A DNA stretch of 42,241 nt from Rhizomucor pusillus (taxonomy: Eukaryota; Mucoromycota; Mucoromycetes; Mucorales; Lichtheimiaceae): positions 2,313 through 44,553 of the forward strand of contig FWWN02000705.1 of the NCBI GenBank assembly GCA_900175165.2. The letters run 5' to 3'. A model generated the notes under the pieces. That model saw only the letters and a program-made list of their open reading frames with translations, was not told where the DNA came from and made no database searches. Below, piece after piece: positions 21,301 to 33,454 of the stretch (positions within the stretch are counted from its first letter, which is position 1; the number at the start of each line of letters is the position of its first letter). The position numbers and the translations under genes were made by a program.

Positions 21301-23856
21301 CCTTTCCTCCTCCAGGATGCTGAAGTCAATGAAAGTCGACGAGAGCAGCTGCGAGGACTAGTCGAAAGCAGCGGCAAGATGGTGCTGTTGGACAAGCTTC
21401 TGACGCGTCTAAAGAACGATGGACACCGTGTTCTTATTTTCTCTCAATTGGTCATGATGCTCGATCTCTTGTCCGATTATATGCGATTGCGAGGTCATCC
21501 ATACCAGCGCTTAGACGGCAGAATGCGGACTGAAGACCGTGCCAAGGCCATCGAGCATTTCAACGCTCCGGATAGTCCTGATTTTGCTTTCCTTTTGTCA
21601 ACCAGAGCAGGTGGCATGGGTATCAACTTGGTTACCGCAGATACTGTGATCATTTTCGACTCCGACTGGAATCCTCAAAACGATCTTCAGGCCATGTCAC
21701 GTGCACATCGAATTGGCCAGACCAAGTCTGTCAATGTCTATCGGTTTGTCACAAAGGGAACAATGGAAGAGGATATCATTGAACGTGCCAAGCGAAAGAT
21801 GGTCCTAGAGTACTGTGTTATCATGCAAATGGATACTTCTGGTTTATCCCTTTTGCCCGAAAACTCTCTGACAACCGCGTCTGGCAAGATGCGCCAGCTG
21901 CCATTTAGCAAGGATGAAATGTCTGCCATCCTAAAATTCGGCGCGCAAAATATGTTCCAGTCAAACGAGAACACTGAAAAGCTGAGCGACATGGACTTGG
22001 ATGACATCCTATCCCGCGCAGAGAAAACCGCAACAGAGGAAGGCGGAGAAAGCACTTTCGGCAGTGAAGAGTTCCTTGCGCAGTTTCGGATATCTGACTA
22101 CGGTGGAACGGCAAACGACTTGTCGTGGGATGAAATCATTCCAGATAACGAACGACGCGCTCAGGAAGAGCAGAAACAGCTGGAGAATGATTTGGCATTG
22201 TTTGAGCGCGCTGCAAAGAAAAATCGACGGAGATACCATGAAATCGCAGGCGAAGGGGGCTCAGAAGAAGAATTGGCAGAAGATAGCAAGAGTCCTCGAA
22301 AGCGCAAGCGAACAAACACAAGCGGATCAAGAGCTAGATCGAACAGCAAAGGCGCCAGTGAAGACAAAATTACCGAAAAGCACCTGCGTATGCTTATACG
22401 TAGCGTTCTGAAGTGGGGCGATCTGGAGGCAAGATATGAGGACGCCGTCCAGGACACTGAGCTAGAGCGCAAGGATAAGCAGGTTATCTTGGATTTATAC
22501 AATGATCTCGTGAATGCATGCAAGGCGGCCATTGCGGAACACATGGACGACGGGTCAGCAAAGGATGATGAAGCAATATTACGCGAGGTGAGATATACCA
22601 AGCAAAAGGCGATCCTTTTCACGTGGAGAGATATTGCAAGCGTCAATGCGGGACAGGTTTTACAGCGACATCACGATATGAAGGTGCTCCGACGAAAGCT
22701 TGCTTCGATCAGTCATGTTCTCAGATTCCGGATGTCTTTGGGTGCTAAGCGTGTGCAAGGCTGGTCCTGCCCGTGGGGTCCAAAGGAAGATGCAATGTTG
22801 CTGGTCGGTGTCGATCGACATGGATTTGGAAACTGGGCCAAGATCCAAGCAGATAAAGAGTTGGGTTTGGAAGACAAGTTCTTTTTGAGTCATGGAAATG
22901 ATGACGATGAAGAAGCTCCCAAACGCAGCAATTCAAAGGACAAGGATGACAAGCGAACACCAAAAGCAATCCATCTCGTGCGCCGCGCGGACCAACTCTT
23001 AAAGATTGTTGCCGAAGATGAAAAGAAGCATACCACGCAAAAGACGCAAAGCACGCTTAAATTTGAAAAGCAAAAGAAGGAGGATCACAAGAAAGTGGAT
23101 GTGCAACGTCGATCTCCAGCGACACAGCGTCAATCTCGAGAAAAAACACCGTCGCAAAGTGCTGCATCACCTGCACGTCTGAATGCAAAGAGCGCTGAAG
23201 AATCACCTTCAGAAGCAACTAGGAGATCGGAAAAGGAGAACAAGATACCTGAGAAGGATGAAGATTATGATAGCTACGATGAGGATGAAGCGAAGAAGGC
23301 TCTGGAGCCTGTGTGTTCAACGCTGTACAAACTACGAAACGACACGAGTACTTTGGAACCAACAGAAGTGGCAGCCTTTATCAAAGAATGCATGGCAAAA
23401 ATTGGGCAATGCATAGACAATGCTATGGATAGATTGCCGAGCAGTGCGAACGATACCAACCGTCAAAAATATCAGCGCGACTTGTGGCTCTATGTGAAAC
23501 GGTTTTGGCCGAGCAAGAAGGCTAAATATCGAGACCTTATGAATATCTGGGATCGTCTCAAGGAAGATGTAAAGAAACGGCCGTCAAACCACGATGATAA
23601 AAGCAGATCGGCGTCATCTTCGGCACGGCGGTCATCTTCGTCTCCATCCTCTTCTCGCCGAGACGAGAGACATTCGTCCTCTGCGCCATCCCATGGATCA
23701 TCCCCATCATCTCACTATCGCCATAACTCTAGCCATCATTCCCATCACCACCACCACAGTCATCACCATCACAGCAACGGCAATAGCGGTCATCGGCGCC
23801 ACCATGACCATTACAACAGGGACAGAGACCGAGAACGGGATCGTTATCGTCGATAA
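18386..23856 (+). CDS. CHD1: Chromodomain helicase CHD1
   Basis: Six exons (18386-18392, 18825-19210, 19270-19423, 19484-19600, 19662-19865, 19928-23856) encode about 1598 residues. This is an ATP-dependent nucleosome-spacing enzyme linked to transcribed chromatin. Order: acidic/basic disordered N-terminus (to ~250); tandem chromodomains (~275-450, [16 protein letters not shown] and [16 protein letters not shown]); SNF2 ATPase with [14 protein letters not shown] (Walker A, ~485) and DEAH (~592); helicase C domain with [11 protein letters not shown] and AHRIGQ (~767-925); SANT/SLIDE-like DNA-binding region (~1100-1300); C-terminal CHCT/DUF4208 domain (~1410-1510, [19 protein letters not shown]); a Ser- then His-rich tail ending in Arg/Asp. 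The start is the least certain part: ATGCACG is a 7-base exon before a 432-base intron, the only in-phase ATG I found. Confidence 0.94.
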
Positions 23857-24006
23857 TTGCCATTTAATTTAAGAAAAGAAACGACGGTTTCTTCTTTGGT
23901 TATGATGATAATAATAACAGCATACCTTGACTGACACACAATAAAGTTGATCATGAAAAATTGAATTTTCTGCGCGCCTCTCTTTTCCCGAAAATACTCA
24001 TTCACA

Positions 24007-26052
24007 ATGTCAGAAGGTACTGACCCGTCCAAAATGACAGATCGCGTTTGCTACCGCAGCCCGCGCAACACACTGTTAGCATTTGCGAATGAATCGGCTG
24101 GCTGTTTGACAGCGTCGTGGAAAGGGACGTTCTATTGTATGCAGAGCTGACAATGAATGTGCTTTGTAGAATCTGAAACGATTTCCGTACGACTAGGCGA
24201 TCTAATGTCCTCGGACAGTAAAGTATCTACGCCGCAAACATAATATTTCAGTTATCTCACTCGATATTTGCAGGGCTTATGTCCGGTACGAACGAGCAAT
24301 CTCACAACAGTAAGTATCGAAAATTCCATTTCATGCAAGTTCACAGTTTGAAATATTCACTAAGAACTTGCCATGATGAACAGGTGGTATGTCTGACAGA
24401 CTTGATTGCTGGAGGGATACGTATTCATTGTTGAATATTTGACAGGAGATCATCAAGTCTATGTCCGTTTGGCTGGACTTGAGAACACAAGTTCGCAGTT
24501 GTCCTCGGTGACTTCATTCGAAGAATTAGGCCTGTAAGTATTGGAATTAGTCGACTGGTGAAGAAACTAAAATTATACCGTTCCTTTAACATTGGTCCCT
24601 TCTATAGGAAGGAGGAGATCCTACGAGGATTATACGCTATGGGCTACTCGAAGCCTTCTAAAATCCAGGAACGAGCTCTTCCCCTATTGCTAGCTGAACC
24701 GTAAGTGTTACTGTTTGGGAAATTACGAACAGTGCATTGAAATCATTGTGTCCAAGACCAAGAAACATGATAGGCCAATCACAAAGTGGAACCGGTAAGA
24801 TTTAGTCTTTATGCATAATGGATGGGAAAAAAAAAAGAATAAAGACTGATAGATACGCAGGCAAAACTGCCGCTTTCTCGCTAAATATCCTGAGCCGCAT
24901 CGATACTACTTTATATCAGCCCCAAGTATGTAATTATGGAAAATACGCGTAAATACACGTAACGTTGACCTGTGAATTATATCAGGCCATCGTTCTTGCG
25001 CCTTCCCGCGAACTTGCACGACAAATTCAAATGGTCATTGAACGTATGGCCAAGTTCACTGCAACTACGACCTGCCTGGTAGTCAAAGGCCAGCAACCTC
25101 GTGGATACCAAATCCAAGAACATGTCGTTATTGGCACACCTGGATCCGTCATGGATACAATTCGACGAAGAGCTTTGACGACCAAACACATCAAAGTGTT
25201 TGTACTGGACGAAGCTGATAACATGCTGGATCAATCTGGTCTCGGCGACCAGAGTATTCGCATTAAAACGTAAAGAGAAATTGAGAGAGGAGAATTCAAC
25301 GGCAGTAGGTACACTAATAAGAGAGATTGATAGTATGTTGGAATGCATGCCGCAAATTGTGTTGTTCTCAGCAACTTTCCCTGAGAATGTAAGAAAGTTT
25401 GCACCAAGATTCGCGCCCGATGCGAACGAGATTTCTCTTCGCAGAGAAGAATTGAGCGTGGATTCTATCAAGCAATTTTACATGGATTGTAAATCCGAAG
25501 AACATAAATATGAAGTACTTTGCAATCTATACGATTTGCTGACAGTCAGTCAAAGTATCATCTTTTGTCGCGTAAGTTTACATTTTTGGATAACACACGT
25601 GCAGGTTATTTACCTTTGAGATCTAGAAACGAGACACCGCTGATGAAATCGCAAGAAGAATGACTGAACAAGGTCACTCTGTCAAAGCACTCCACGGAAT
25701 GATGTCGCCGGAAGAGAGAGATTATATCATGGACGAGTTTCGTCGAGGCGTGTTCAAGGTTTTAATCACCACCAATGTCATCTCGCGAGGCATCGATATT
25801 CTCCAAGTCAGCCTTGTTATCAATTACGATATGCCACTCGATATCAACAATAACCCTGATCCTGAAACCTATCTACATCGTGTTGGTCGTACCGGCCGCT
25901 TTGGTCGGACAGGTGTTTCAATCAATTTCGTTCACGATCGCCGTTCCTGGGAGCAAATGAGAGTGATCGAAGATCATTTCCAAAAGGAAATCAAGCGCGT
26001 TCAAACAGATGATTGGGAACAAGTAGAAAAAACTTTGAAGTCTGTCTTGTAG
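24007..26052 (+). CDS. DBP5: DEAD-box ATP-dependent RNA helicase DBP5
   Basis: Nine exons (24007-24016, 24274-24309, 24446-24533, 24608-24700, 24757-24794, 24861-24925, 24986-25269, 25334-25571, 25627-26052) give about 425 residues. It remodels mRNPs at the cytoplasmic face of the nuclear pore during mRNA export. Motifs: SFEELGL...YAMGYSKPSKIQERALP (Q motif); SQSGTGKT (I, split by an intron); APSRELARQ (Ia); GTPGS (Ib); VLDEAD (II); FSATFPE (III); HGMMSPEERD (IV region); TTNVISRGIDI (V); HRVGRTGRFGRTG (VI). Residues RPSKIQE-like, INYDMP and the long DNNPDPETYLHR segment distinguish DBP5/DDX19 from eIF4A. The N-terminal extension is short. The start may be 24007 (a 10-base first exon) or the in-frame ATG at 24279, which would give 420 residues. 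Confidence 0.94.
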
Positions 26053-26254
26053 AAATGAAAAGTACAAGTAAAATTAGCATGTCACATGTGTTTTGGCATT
26101 AAAATAATAATAATAAATAGAGCAATGCGATGCAATGTGCAGAAGGGTTGATCGGGGCCTCAAATGACACGACAGCATCGGCATAACAAGAGCTGCTGGC
26201 TGGACTCTGCTCAGCTCTTCTTCTTCTTCACTGAAGTTCTCTGTTCACTTTACA

Positions 26255-26864
26255 ATGTCGGATGACAATGTTACTGTACTCGCTCAAAAGTTTCAACAAC
26301 TGCGCGGCCGCCCGGGAAAGTACGGAGGAGGCGAGTATGACGAGGAAATAGATTCACCAGACGGCGAAAAGTTCAGAGTTATGAAGGCAAGTCTTCGCGG
26401 CGCTGAAAACGCGAAAGTCGCTGCTGCCGTTGGGCTAACAGAACGTCTCTAGTCACTGGGAGACCAGCTTGGATTGCCAGGAACCCCCGCGGCTCAAATA
26501 CTGTCGCACCTCGGGAAACCGGACGAACTGACGCCCACTCTGCAACACAGCGCAGGTGTCCCCGTCATGCCAGGTAACGTCATAGAACCAAAAAAGGGCA
26601 GCAAAAATTCATACAGTAGTAACCTTTTTTCCTTCACCGCGTACAGGTCCAGCGATCTCTGGCGGTTCAGAAGTATCGGCCACGCAGCAACAACCACCTT
26701 ACTATCTAGTTTACTACTGGCGCCAGAAACATGACTATCTCTATTTCAAGGTACGTTTATGTATACACGATAGAAAGAGGGTGGAAACAGTTCTAATCCA
26801 AATTTAGATTGACCCCGTCAAGGAGACCGTCATCACCTCGGACTGGCACAAGACTGAGGAGTAA
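26255..26864 (+). CDS. Small protein of unknown function, 137 residues
   Basis: Four exons (26255-26386, 26453-26573, 26647-26750, 26808-26864) keep frame from ATG to stop. Residues 1-44 are hydrophilic and acidic (GGGEYDEEIDSPDGEKF). Residues 45-80 (LGDQLGLPGTPAAQILSHLG, KPDELTP) look like a helical segment. The C-terminus is an aromatic, strand-like block, PPYYLVYYWRQKHDYLYFKI, followed by DPVKETVITSDWHKTEE. I have an impression that YYWRxKHDYLYF occurs in a conserved uncharacterised eukaryotic family, but I cannot name it. No signal peptide or membrane segment. The first intron (26387-26452) begins GCAAGT; retaining it leads to a stop at its 3' end. Only the GC donor joins MK to SLGDQLG in frame. 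A real expressed gene is likely; function is unknown. Confidence 0.75.
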
Positions 26865-27121
26865 AAAGTGAACAGAATTCTATAAACAGTGGTTGACCAA
26901 CTGACTGAATTATGCCAATAAATCTCTGTACTCTCACACAAACGTACTACTTGTCTCCTGCCTATGCGAAAACCACCTTGCCTCAAACAGCTGACTGAGC
27001 AAGCGGCTTGAATCGTAACTTTGATTTTTCCTGCTTCTCGGGTCTTCAGTTTGGGCTGTCTGGTCTTCCTTATTTCTCATTCACTTTTATATTACTACGT
27101 TGTCACAATTTGTACAGTTCC

Positions 27122-28326
27122 ATGTATTCATCGTCCAGCAAACGAGTGCCGTTTAACATCCGTGTCAAAAGACGGTATTGCCACGCGAGTGGAAGTGTGG
27201 GTGTCACCGGATGTATATTTTTAGCGTGGCTCATGTCTTATTACTTGATGGTAAAGTCGAGTGAGGATCAATACATGTATACATCTGTCCCAGCTAAACA
27301 TGGACGTCGCATAGAGCGTCTTGTCAAACATCGCCTCGAGCAGAAGTCCTGACAATCGAGGTACACATGCTCTTTCCTGTCAAAAAGAGGGAAACAAGAA
27401 GCTAAGGATGATTGAGTAGTTTATCCTCGGCTACCAGATATTGGATTTGATCTGCTGCCGCATCTTGACCAGCTTTGGTTGACAGACCTGTTTGACGCAC
27501 TTTTGGTACTGCCAACCATTGTGCTCGTTACGACTCACCGAAGACCTATGCACGGTAAATACATATACACATCTTGGATGTCAAGATATAAAGAGTGGTG
27601 ATGAGGTGACGAACAGCGACGTATGTAGTGGCAAACAAATGGTTTCTGACGTCGACGCTGTGCAATCTGGAACGGATTGCGTCTGTGGCAGCAACGTCGT
27701 TTCCTGATCCTCGGCCAGGATGCGAGAAAGTAACGGATCAATTTCTGACTAGCGTATCTGCACACAAGTGTGGCGATTGCATGTTTAGCGGGCACACGGT
27801 GCTCTTTGTGATATGCGCTTGCGTCTGGACAACCCATCCTCCTCCGACTGTGCATCGCGTAGCACGAGTGGTCACGACGTTGCTTGCGTGGTCTGTCGTG
27901 CTCGCTGGGAGTGCCGTGGTGATCATGAATAGGTAAAGAATCTCTAAACTAGCATAGAAACGTTGGGTGGATTGAAAAATGTTCTTATACATACAAAACA
28001 GAGCACATTACACGGTGGATGTGTTGGTTGCATGGTATCTAGGTATTGGCAACTGGTACCTGGTTCAATATATCTGGAGTGTCCGCTTGTGTGCTCGAAA
28101 GGCAGCAGCAGCAGCAGCGGCGGCTCGACGACGGTCGATCATTGATTTGATCGCAAACGACGATAGTTCGAGCCATACTTTTCTATCCAGCAGCGATGGT
28201 GATGATGATGATGATGATGATGAAGAATCTAGTCAGCAGCCTATCCGGCTCCGTTCTTACGATAGCGTTCAACTCCGTGCGGTTCCATCAATCGAACAGA
28301 CAGCGAATGAAAAGGGAATCTTATGA
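27122..28326 (+). CDS. Sphingomyelin-synthase-like phosphotransferase (PAP2_3 family)
   Basis: Five exons (27122-27250, 27315-27360, 27420-27554, 27629-27932, 28002-28326) give about 312 residues. Family marks: PRLPDIGFDLLPHLDQLWLT after the first membrane segment; HKCGDCMFSGHTVLF (C3 motif with catalytic His); AHYTVDVLVAWY (C4 motif with His and Asp). Together these give the His-His-Asp triad of sphingomyelin synthases and lipid phosphate phosphatases. About six membrane segments. The protein would transfer a phospho-headgroup between a glycerolipid and ceramide or diacylglycerol in Golgi or ER membranes; the actual headgroup cannot be told. The cytosolic C-terminus has an eight-Ala run with Arg, then an acidic run from a GAT repeat. 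Exon 2 (46 bases) is found only by splicing; without it the reading frame stops after LEQKS. Confidence 0.88.
28195..28222 (+). repeat. GAT trinucleotide repeat coding for Asp run
   Basis: A GAT-rich microsatellite inside the last exon of the sphingomyelin-synthase-like gene encodes a run of seven Asp followed by Glu. It is in frame, so length changes would alter the acidic tract without breaking the gene. Confidence 0.85.
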
Positions 28327-29240
28327 CACCATTCATTTTTATCCCTCCTCCTTTCGCGACTCCCTCCTATGATATGCTATCTAGATTTATACGGATTATA
28401 TTGATAATTTTCTACAAATACATAGAACACACACGCTAATATTTACTCGCAAGATAAAGAAGAGGTTGTCAAAGCTAAAGTAGCGCATTGATTTAGCAGG
28501 TTTTGCAATTGATCAGATTTCCGTATCAGCGCATTTGCGAGATTAGGAAAAGCGCGTATGCTTACCAAGCAAGATCCGAGTGGACAACTGGCTAAAACCA
28601 TCCTCCGAACCTTACAGTGGTGGTCGTCCATCTAAATGTTATCGATATATATTATATCTTTTTATCTGTTTATTATTTCACACATGGGCTCTCTCTCACA
28701 CATAGTTGTAGCTGCTCTTTATCTGCAGCAGAGAGACGTGCCAGCGACATACATTCTGAAAAGGGAAAAAGGTGACGCGTTCAGTCGTTTTCGTTTTGTC
28801 CTGGAAAAACTCTGGCGGGACCCGCGAGAGATGTGCAACAAGGACCCTTGTTGGCAATCGATTCAAGCTCCGGCCAATGCTGACCCCCTCGGCAATTGGA
28901 TTGACATAATCAAGACCGTGGTTGGCTGGACAATTTTTTTTGGCATTTCGGTCAGAAAAACCCGAGAGATGAAAGAAATGGGAAAACGGTGCTCGGACAA
29001 TTTTCTGTCCATGGTGAACGACGCGGTGCATCCAACGCAACATCATTCGTTTGACCCCCCGAAGAAGGAGAAAAAAAAGAAAGCTGCTGCTTGATGCTTG
29101 TATTCTCCCCCAAAAAACACAACTGCGCCGACGCGACCACCAGACCATCTCCACTCACAGCAGCGCATTAATCATCATTTTTTTTCCTTCTTTCTTTTCT
29201 TCTTTCTCAACACTTTCTCCTCCTCCTCTCCTCCTCAACC
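28327..29240. other. Intergenic upstream of glucose-6-phosphate dehydrogenase; doubtful reading frames
   Basis: A plus-strand frame at 28684-29094 (MGSLSHIVV..., ending in a Lys/Ala run) is open for about 136 codons. An overlapping minus-strand frame at 28696-29154 is equally long. Neither has a recognisable domain or a signal that separates it from the other. The stretch 29170-29240 is a strong pyrimidine-rich leader before the dehydrogenase ATG, as is common for highly expressed fungal genes. I call no gene here. Confidence 0.4.
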
Positions 29241-31071
29241 ATGCAAGATATCCACAGCCAAGTAGCTAAAGAGCTCCAGGGTTTCGTCACCATTGTTGGT
29301 ATGTACACTGTGCCTGTGCCTATCAACCCCTGGCAACGACCGACCGCGCACAAACACGCGCGCTCACCGAGACCATTCTGGGTGGGGGCTGGCATTGCAT
29401 CAATCTTCTGTCTCTAACATGTTACTCATCATCTTCATTAACAACAGTGCTCGGTGCATCCGGAGACTTGGCAAAGAAAAAGACATACCCTGCGTTATTT
29501 AAGCTCTTCCGCAATGGGTTTTTGCCCGACAACACACACATTGTGGGATATGCCCGAACAAAGATGGAACACGATGATTACTTGAAACGAGTAACGCAGT
29601 ACATCAAGGATGGCGGCGAAGATCTCGAAAAGTTCAAGGCCATCACTTCATATCACTCGGGCTTGTACGACGATGACGCGTCGTGGCAATCTTTGAACGA
29701 CTACTTGACAAAGAATGAGCAGGAGCGTGGATGCACCAATGGCAAGCCTAACCGCGTGTACTACATGGCGTTGCCTCCATCCGTCTTCATTCCTGTTGCC
29801 AAGGGTCTCAAGAAGAATGTCTATGCACAGGATGGCTTGAACCGATTGATCGTCGAGAAACCTTTCGGCATGGACACTGAAAGCTCCAACGAATTGGGCA
29901 GAGAATTGGGCGCGCTGTTCAAGGAAGAAGAGGTAATTCATAGAGATGAAACAGTAACGACGGCAAACTGATGAATGCTATCAGATCTATCGCATTGATC
30001 ACTATCTTGGCAAGGAGATGGTCAAGAATCTGATGACTCTTCGTTTCGCAAACATCTTCTTCAGCCAGACCTGGGACCGCAAATACATTGACAATGTCCA
30101 GATCACCTTCAAGGAGCCTTTTGGCACCGAGGGCCGTGGCGGCTACTTTGATGACTTTGGCATTATCCGCGATGTCATGCAGAACCGTAAGTGTTTCTTT
30201 CTTGCCCTTTAGCGATAAGCTAAAAAAGAAAAGCGATAAAAAAATTTCGCGTGACACAACGAAGCTTACAAATTTTTCCCCCTCTTCTTGTTGACAACTG
30301 TCATTAGATCTGCTCCAGGTACTGTCGTTGGTTGCTATGGAACGACCTATCTCCACCGAGTCTGAGGCTATCCGTGACGAGAAAGTCAAGGTCTTGAAAT
30401 GCATTCCGCCCATCACTCTCAAAGACGCACTTCTCGGCCAGTACGTCGGAGCGGATGGTAAACCCGGATACCTCGAAGACGACACTCTCAAGAACAAGCA
30501 GAGCCGCACTCCTACCTTCGCAGCCTTGACGCTGTGGATCCAGAATGAGCGCTGGGAAGGCGTGCCCTTCATTCTCAAGGCAGGCAAGGCATTGAACGAA
30601 GCCAAGGTCGAAGTGCGCATCCAATTCCGCAACGTCGCTGGCAACCTCTACAGGGGTGCTCCGCGCAACGAGCTCGTCATGCGTGTCCAGCCAAAGGAAG
30701 CCGTCTACATTAAATTCAACAACAAACAGCCCGGCCTTTCTTATCAGACTATCCAATCAGATCTTGATTTGTCATACCACAACCGATACACCGACATGGC
30801 AATCCCAGATGCATACGAGTCGCTTATCCTCGACGTACTTCGCAACGACCACTCCAACTTTGTTCGCGACGACGAGCTCGAGGCTGCTTGGAAGATCTTC
30901 ACTCCATTGCTCCACCAGATCGATAGCGACCCTACTGTCCAAATTCACCAGTATCCTTACGGCTCCCGCGGCCCCGCTGACTTGGACAACTTTGTGAGAA
31001 AGTACGGTTACGACAGATCCAACGCAAACTATGCCTGGCCTGTCCAGAGCCTTTCACAGAACAAGCTCTAA
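29241..31071 (+). CDS. ZWF1: Glucose-6-phosphate 1-dehydrogenase
   Basis: Four exons (29241-29298, 29448-29932, 29985-30186, 30308-31071) encode about 502 residues, the usual length. It is the first enzyme of the oxidative pentose phosphate pathway, making NADPH in the cytosol. [17 protein letters not shown] is the NADP-binding fingerprint, VEKPFG the conserved loop, [11 protein letters not shown] the active-site signature with catalytic His and substrate-binding Lys. [16 protein letters not shown] and RAGKAL-like [11 protein letters not shown] follow, with [10 protein letters not shown] and TPLLHQID near the C-terminus. The start is in a CT-rich leader directly before ATG. The first exon is 58 bases and the first intron 149 bases, long for this window. 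Convergent with SWC4, 245 bases apart. Confidence 0.97.
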
Positions 31072-31178
31072 GAGAACGTGTCTCCTGCAATCACCCCGAT
31101 CCTCATTTTTTTTTCTTTTTTGTGTATGAGTGCATTTTTGTTTACATTTTTGGATGTTAATCCCTCCATTCAACTTAA

Positions 31179-31202
31179 TCTCTCTCTCTCTCTCTCTCTC
31201 TC
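31179..31202 (+). repeat. TC dinucleotide repeat
   Basis: Twelve TC units in the downstream flank of the dehydrogenase gene, between convergent stop codons. Probably transcribed as 3' untranslated sequence. Confidence 0.85.
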
Positions 31203-31316
31203 TTCATCCTCGCGTTGTCCTTTCTTTTCCTTTTGTTCCGAAAATGTTTCTGCTAGTCAGCAACTATTTTGTCTGCATATCATTAAAAGATATAACAAAA
31301 GGAAGATTATTTTCTT

Positions 31317-33111
31317 TTATTTACGACGTTTATCCCGAGAACTAGAAGAGGTTGTTCGGCCTCCAAACCCTGCACCGCCTTGCCGTCTCTGCAGCTTCGA
31401 CTGGTGATCTGATTCCATCTTTTCCACCGTTTTCCGGAGTTCCACCAGGTAGACAATCGAGTGATGAAGTTGCTCATATTTGGAGCATACTTGGCCGGTC
31501 GGCATATTCGGTCGTGCGCCTATTCCGAGGTCGCTCAATGCTTTGAGCACCTTTTGCTGAAGCGCTTGCTTGGTGATCACCGGTAACTGCTGGCTCCGCA
31601 CTTGTATGCCTTGCACCAACTTTTCCTTTTTTTCGGGTATAATATCTGTACATGCCAAACGACTGTTAGTATATGTTCTTCTAGATTAACATCTTTTCCT
31701 TCCCACGTACCATCCAAAAGTCCTGCTGAAGAGGCATTGGATACTCGGCGCGCCTTCTTGAGGTTGCTGCTACTTGCAACCTCATCACGGGCGACCGCCT
31801 TCTTTTTCTAAGGAGGAATCATGTCAGTCGATTATTCTTCTTGCAAATATGTTTCTGGAGCTCGAACCTTGGCATCCACCGGCGAACCAGCCGTTCCACC
31901 GGTGATACCTATGCCACCAGGCGTTGACAGCGCTGCGTTTGCTGATCCAGCGCTTGTAGGTGTGATCGGGGTCGCTGGTGCCTGCTGCGCTTGTTCCAGT
32001 TGCAGTGCACTGAGCAAGTTTTCTCGTTCTTTTGATAACCACATTTCATTTTGTTCGATTTTCCGAGCTTCAATGAAAAGCGCTCGTTCGTGCTCGATTT
32101 CCTCCCGCGACCGGTTGAACAGCGCGTTCAGCGCTTGCTTCCTTTCCACTTCTTTGGCTTTATCAAATGCGTATTGCTGCAATAACACCTGTCGTTCTTG
32201 CGGGTACTCTCCCGGTACGTGTGGTCGGACTTTAATGAGCTTTGTCTGTATGGCGTAATACCGTTCTTTCAAATCCTTTTTTGCAAACAGTGCGTTAGAA
32301 AAAAAAAGGAGATGCACCCTATTGAACCTTTCCCCACCTCCATGCTTCGTTGTCTGTCCGGGAATGAATATCGATCGTGAATTACTGGAAATCGTAAATC
32401 AAATTGTCGACATAAGCTGAATAGATAGTCTGTTTCCTCCCTGCTCCAATCCGGATCTGTAGGAAATTGTCAGCCAAGCTGTACGCGGTTGCATCACGTT
32501 AGATATACCTGTTAAATATTTATCATATTCCTCATTTGTGTATTCTGGAACATCAATGACTCGATTGAACTTTGCAAAGTAGTATCCTACATCATTTTTC
32601 TGAATATACCAAAGAACTGGATAACCCATTCAGATAAAAGATATATATATACCTTGATTATCTGTGTTTGCTTGGTCTTGTCGTACCCAGTGCTGCAAAG
32701 CAAGCTCGTCGCTGCGTGCCGGATTCGTAAACGTTTGCAGTGACCTACGTAATTGTCGTTGTCAGCAACAAAAGCATAGCGATCAAGGACTATTTGCAAA
32801 CGTACCATGGCGTTGCTCGTTTCTTTGTGTCCAAATGCTTTGATGTGAATGTTGGTTTTACAAAAGCTATCGGCGGTGCGCCTCCGATTAATGCGTATAG
32901 CTCTGGGTCGATTGCAGCTAATCACAACGATTGTCAGTTCCAAATGTAAAAGCGAGAGGTCATAATTTTGTAACTTACCACTGTCCATGTTCACGGCGAA
33001 GAGTTGGGCCTTCAATGTCCCCGCCGACCAGCGTCCCAAAATCATCGACTTGGGGGATTTTTTGAGCAAATTCGACCCTAGACGCAGCGCCTTCCAGTCT
33101 GCTAATTGCAT
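31317..33111 (-). CDS. SWC4: SWR1/NuA4 complex subunit SWC4 (DMAP1)
   Basis: Eight exons; after the first, 32917-32806, 32744-32653, 32586-32509, 32456-32338, 32275-31868, 31807-31711 and 31645-31317 all keep frame. The subunit is shared by the H2A.Z-loading SWR1 remodeller and the NuA4 acetyltransferase. Marks: [50 protein letters not shown]; then the Myb/SANT-like domain [37 protein letters not shown] and LIKVRP. The C-terminal DMAP1 helical region has [11 protein letters not shown] and [19 protein letters not shown]. The start is uncertain. ATG at 32988 gives a 10-base first exon (414 residues); ATG at 33111 gives 455 residues with a basic extension. The intron at 31867-31808 has a GTTCGA donor and is the weakest junction. 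Protein identity is firm. Confidence 0.9.
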
Positions 33112-33454
33112 ATATCTACAGTCTCATGTTCTGCGAACCATCATCTATGCGTATTTGTGTGGTTTTGCCATCAATGGGTTGGAAAAATTAGACTATCATC
33201 CTGCGTGCATCCGAGTCGATTATCTTCGTTGCAGCCGTATGCTCAGGTACGATTGTGTCTATGTCAAATTAAATAGTAGATCATATAAGAAGACATCACA
33301 GGATAGTAAAGTAATCGTTGCTAAAATTTATCTATATTGACAACATAAAGCATCTTGGTTGGTATCACCCACTTCGCCCATTAAAGGTTCCCCGAATTCA
33401 ACTCCAGGTTGTTGCCAGGTTTCTCTCAAGTCAAGCTATCCCTCGCAGCCGGCC
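33112..33454. promoter_or_regulatory. Divergent intergenic region SWC4 / SEC12
   Basis: AT-rich region between two genes that point away from each other. It must contain both promoters. No clear coding signal; no repeat seen. Confidence 0.5.

Noticed and set aside
28636..29154. Overlapping 152-codon frames on both strands
   Set aside because: Neither shows a domain, splice support or a clear composition difference; they lie in the promoter region of the dehydrogenase gene and look like mirror-image chance openings.
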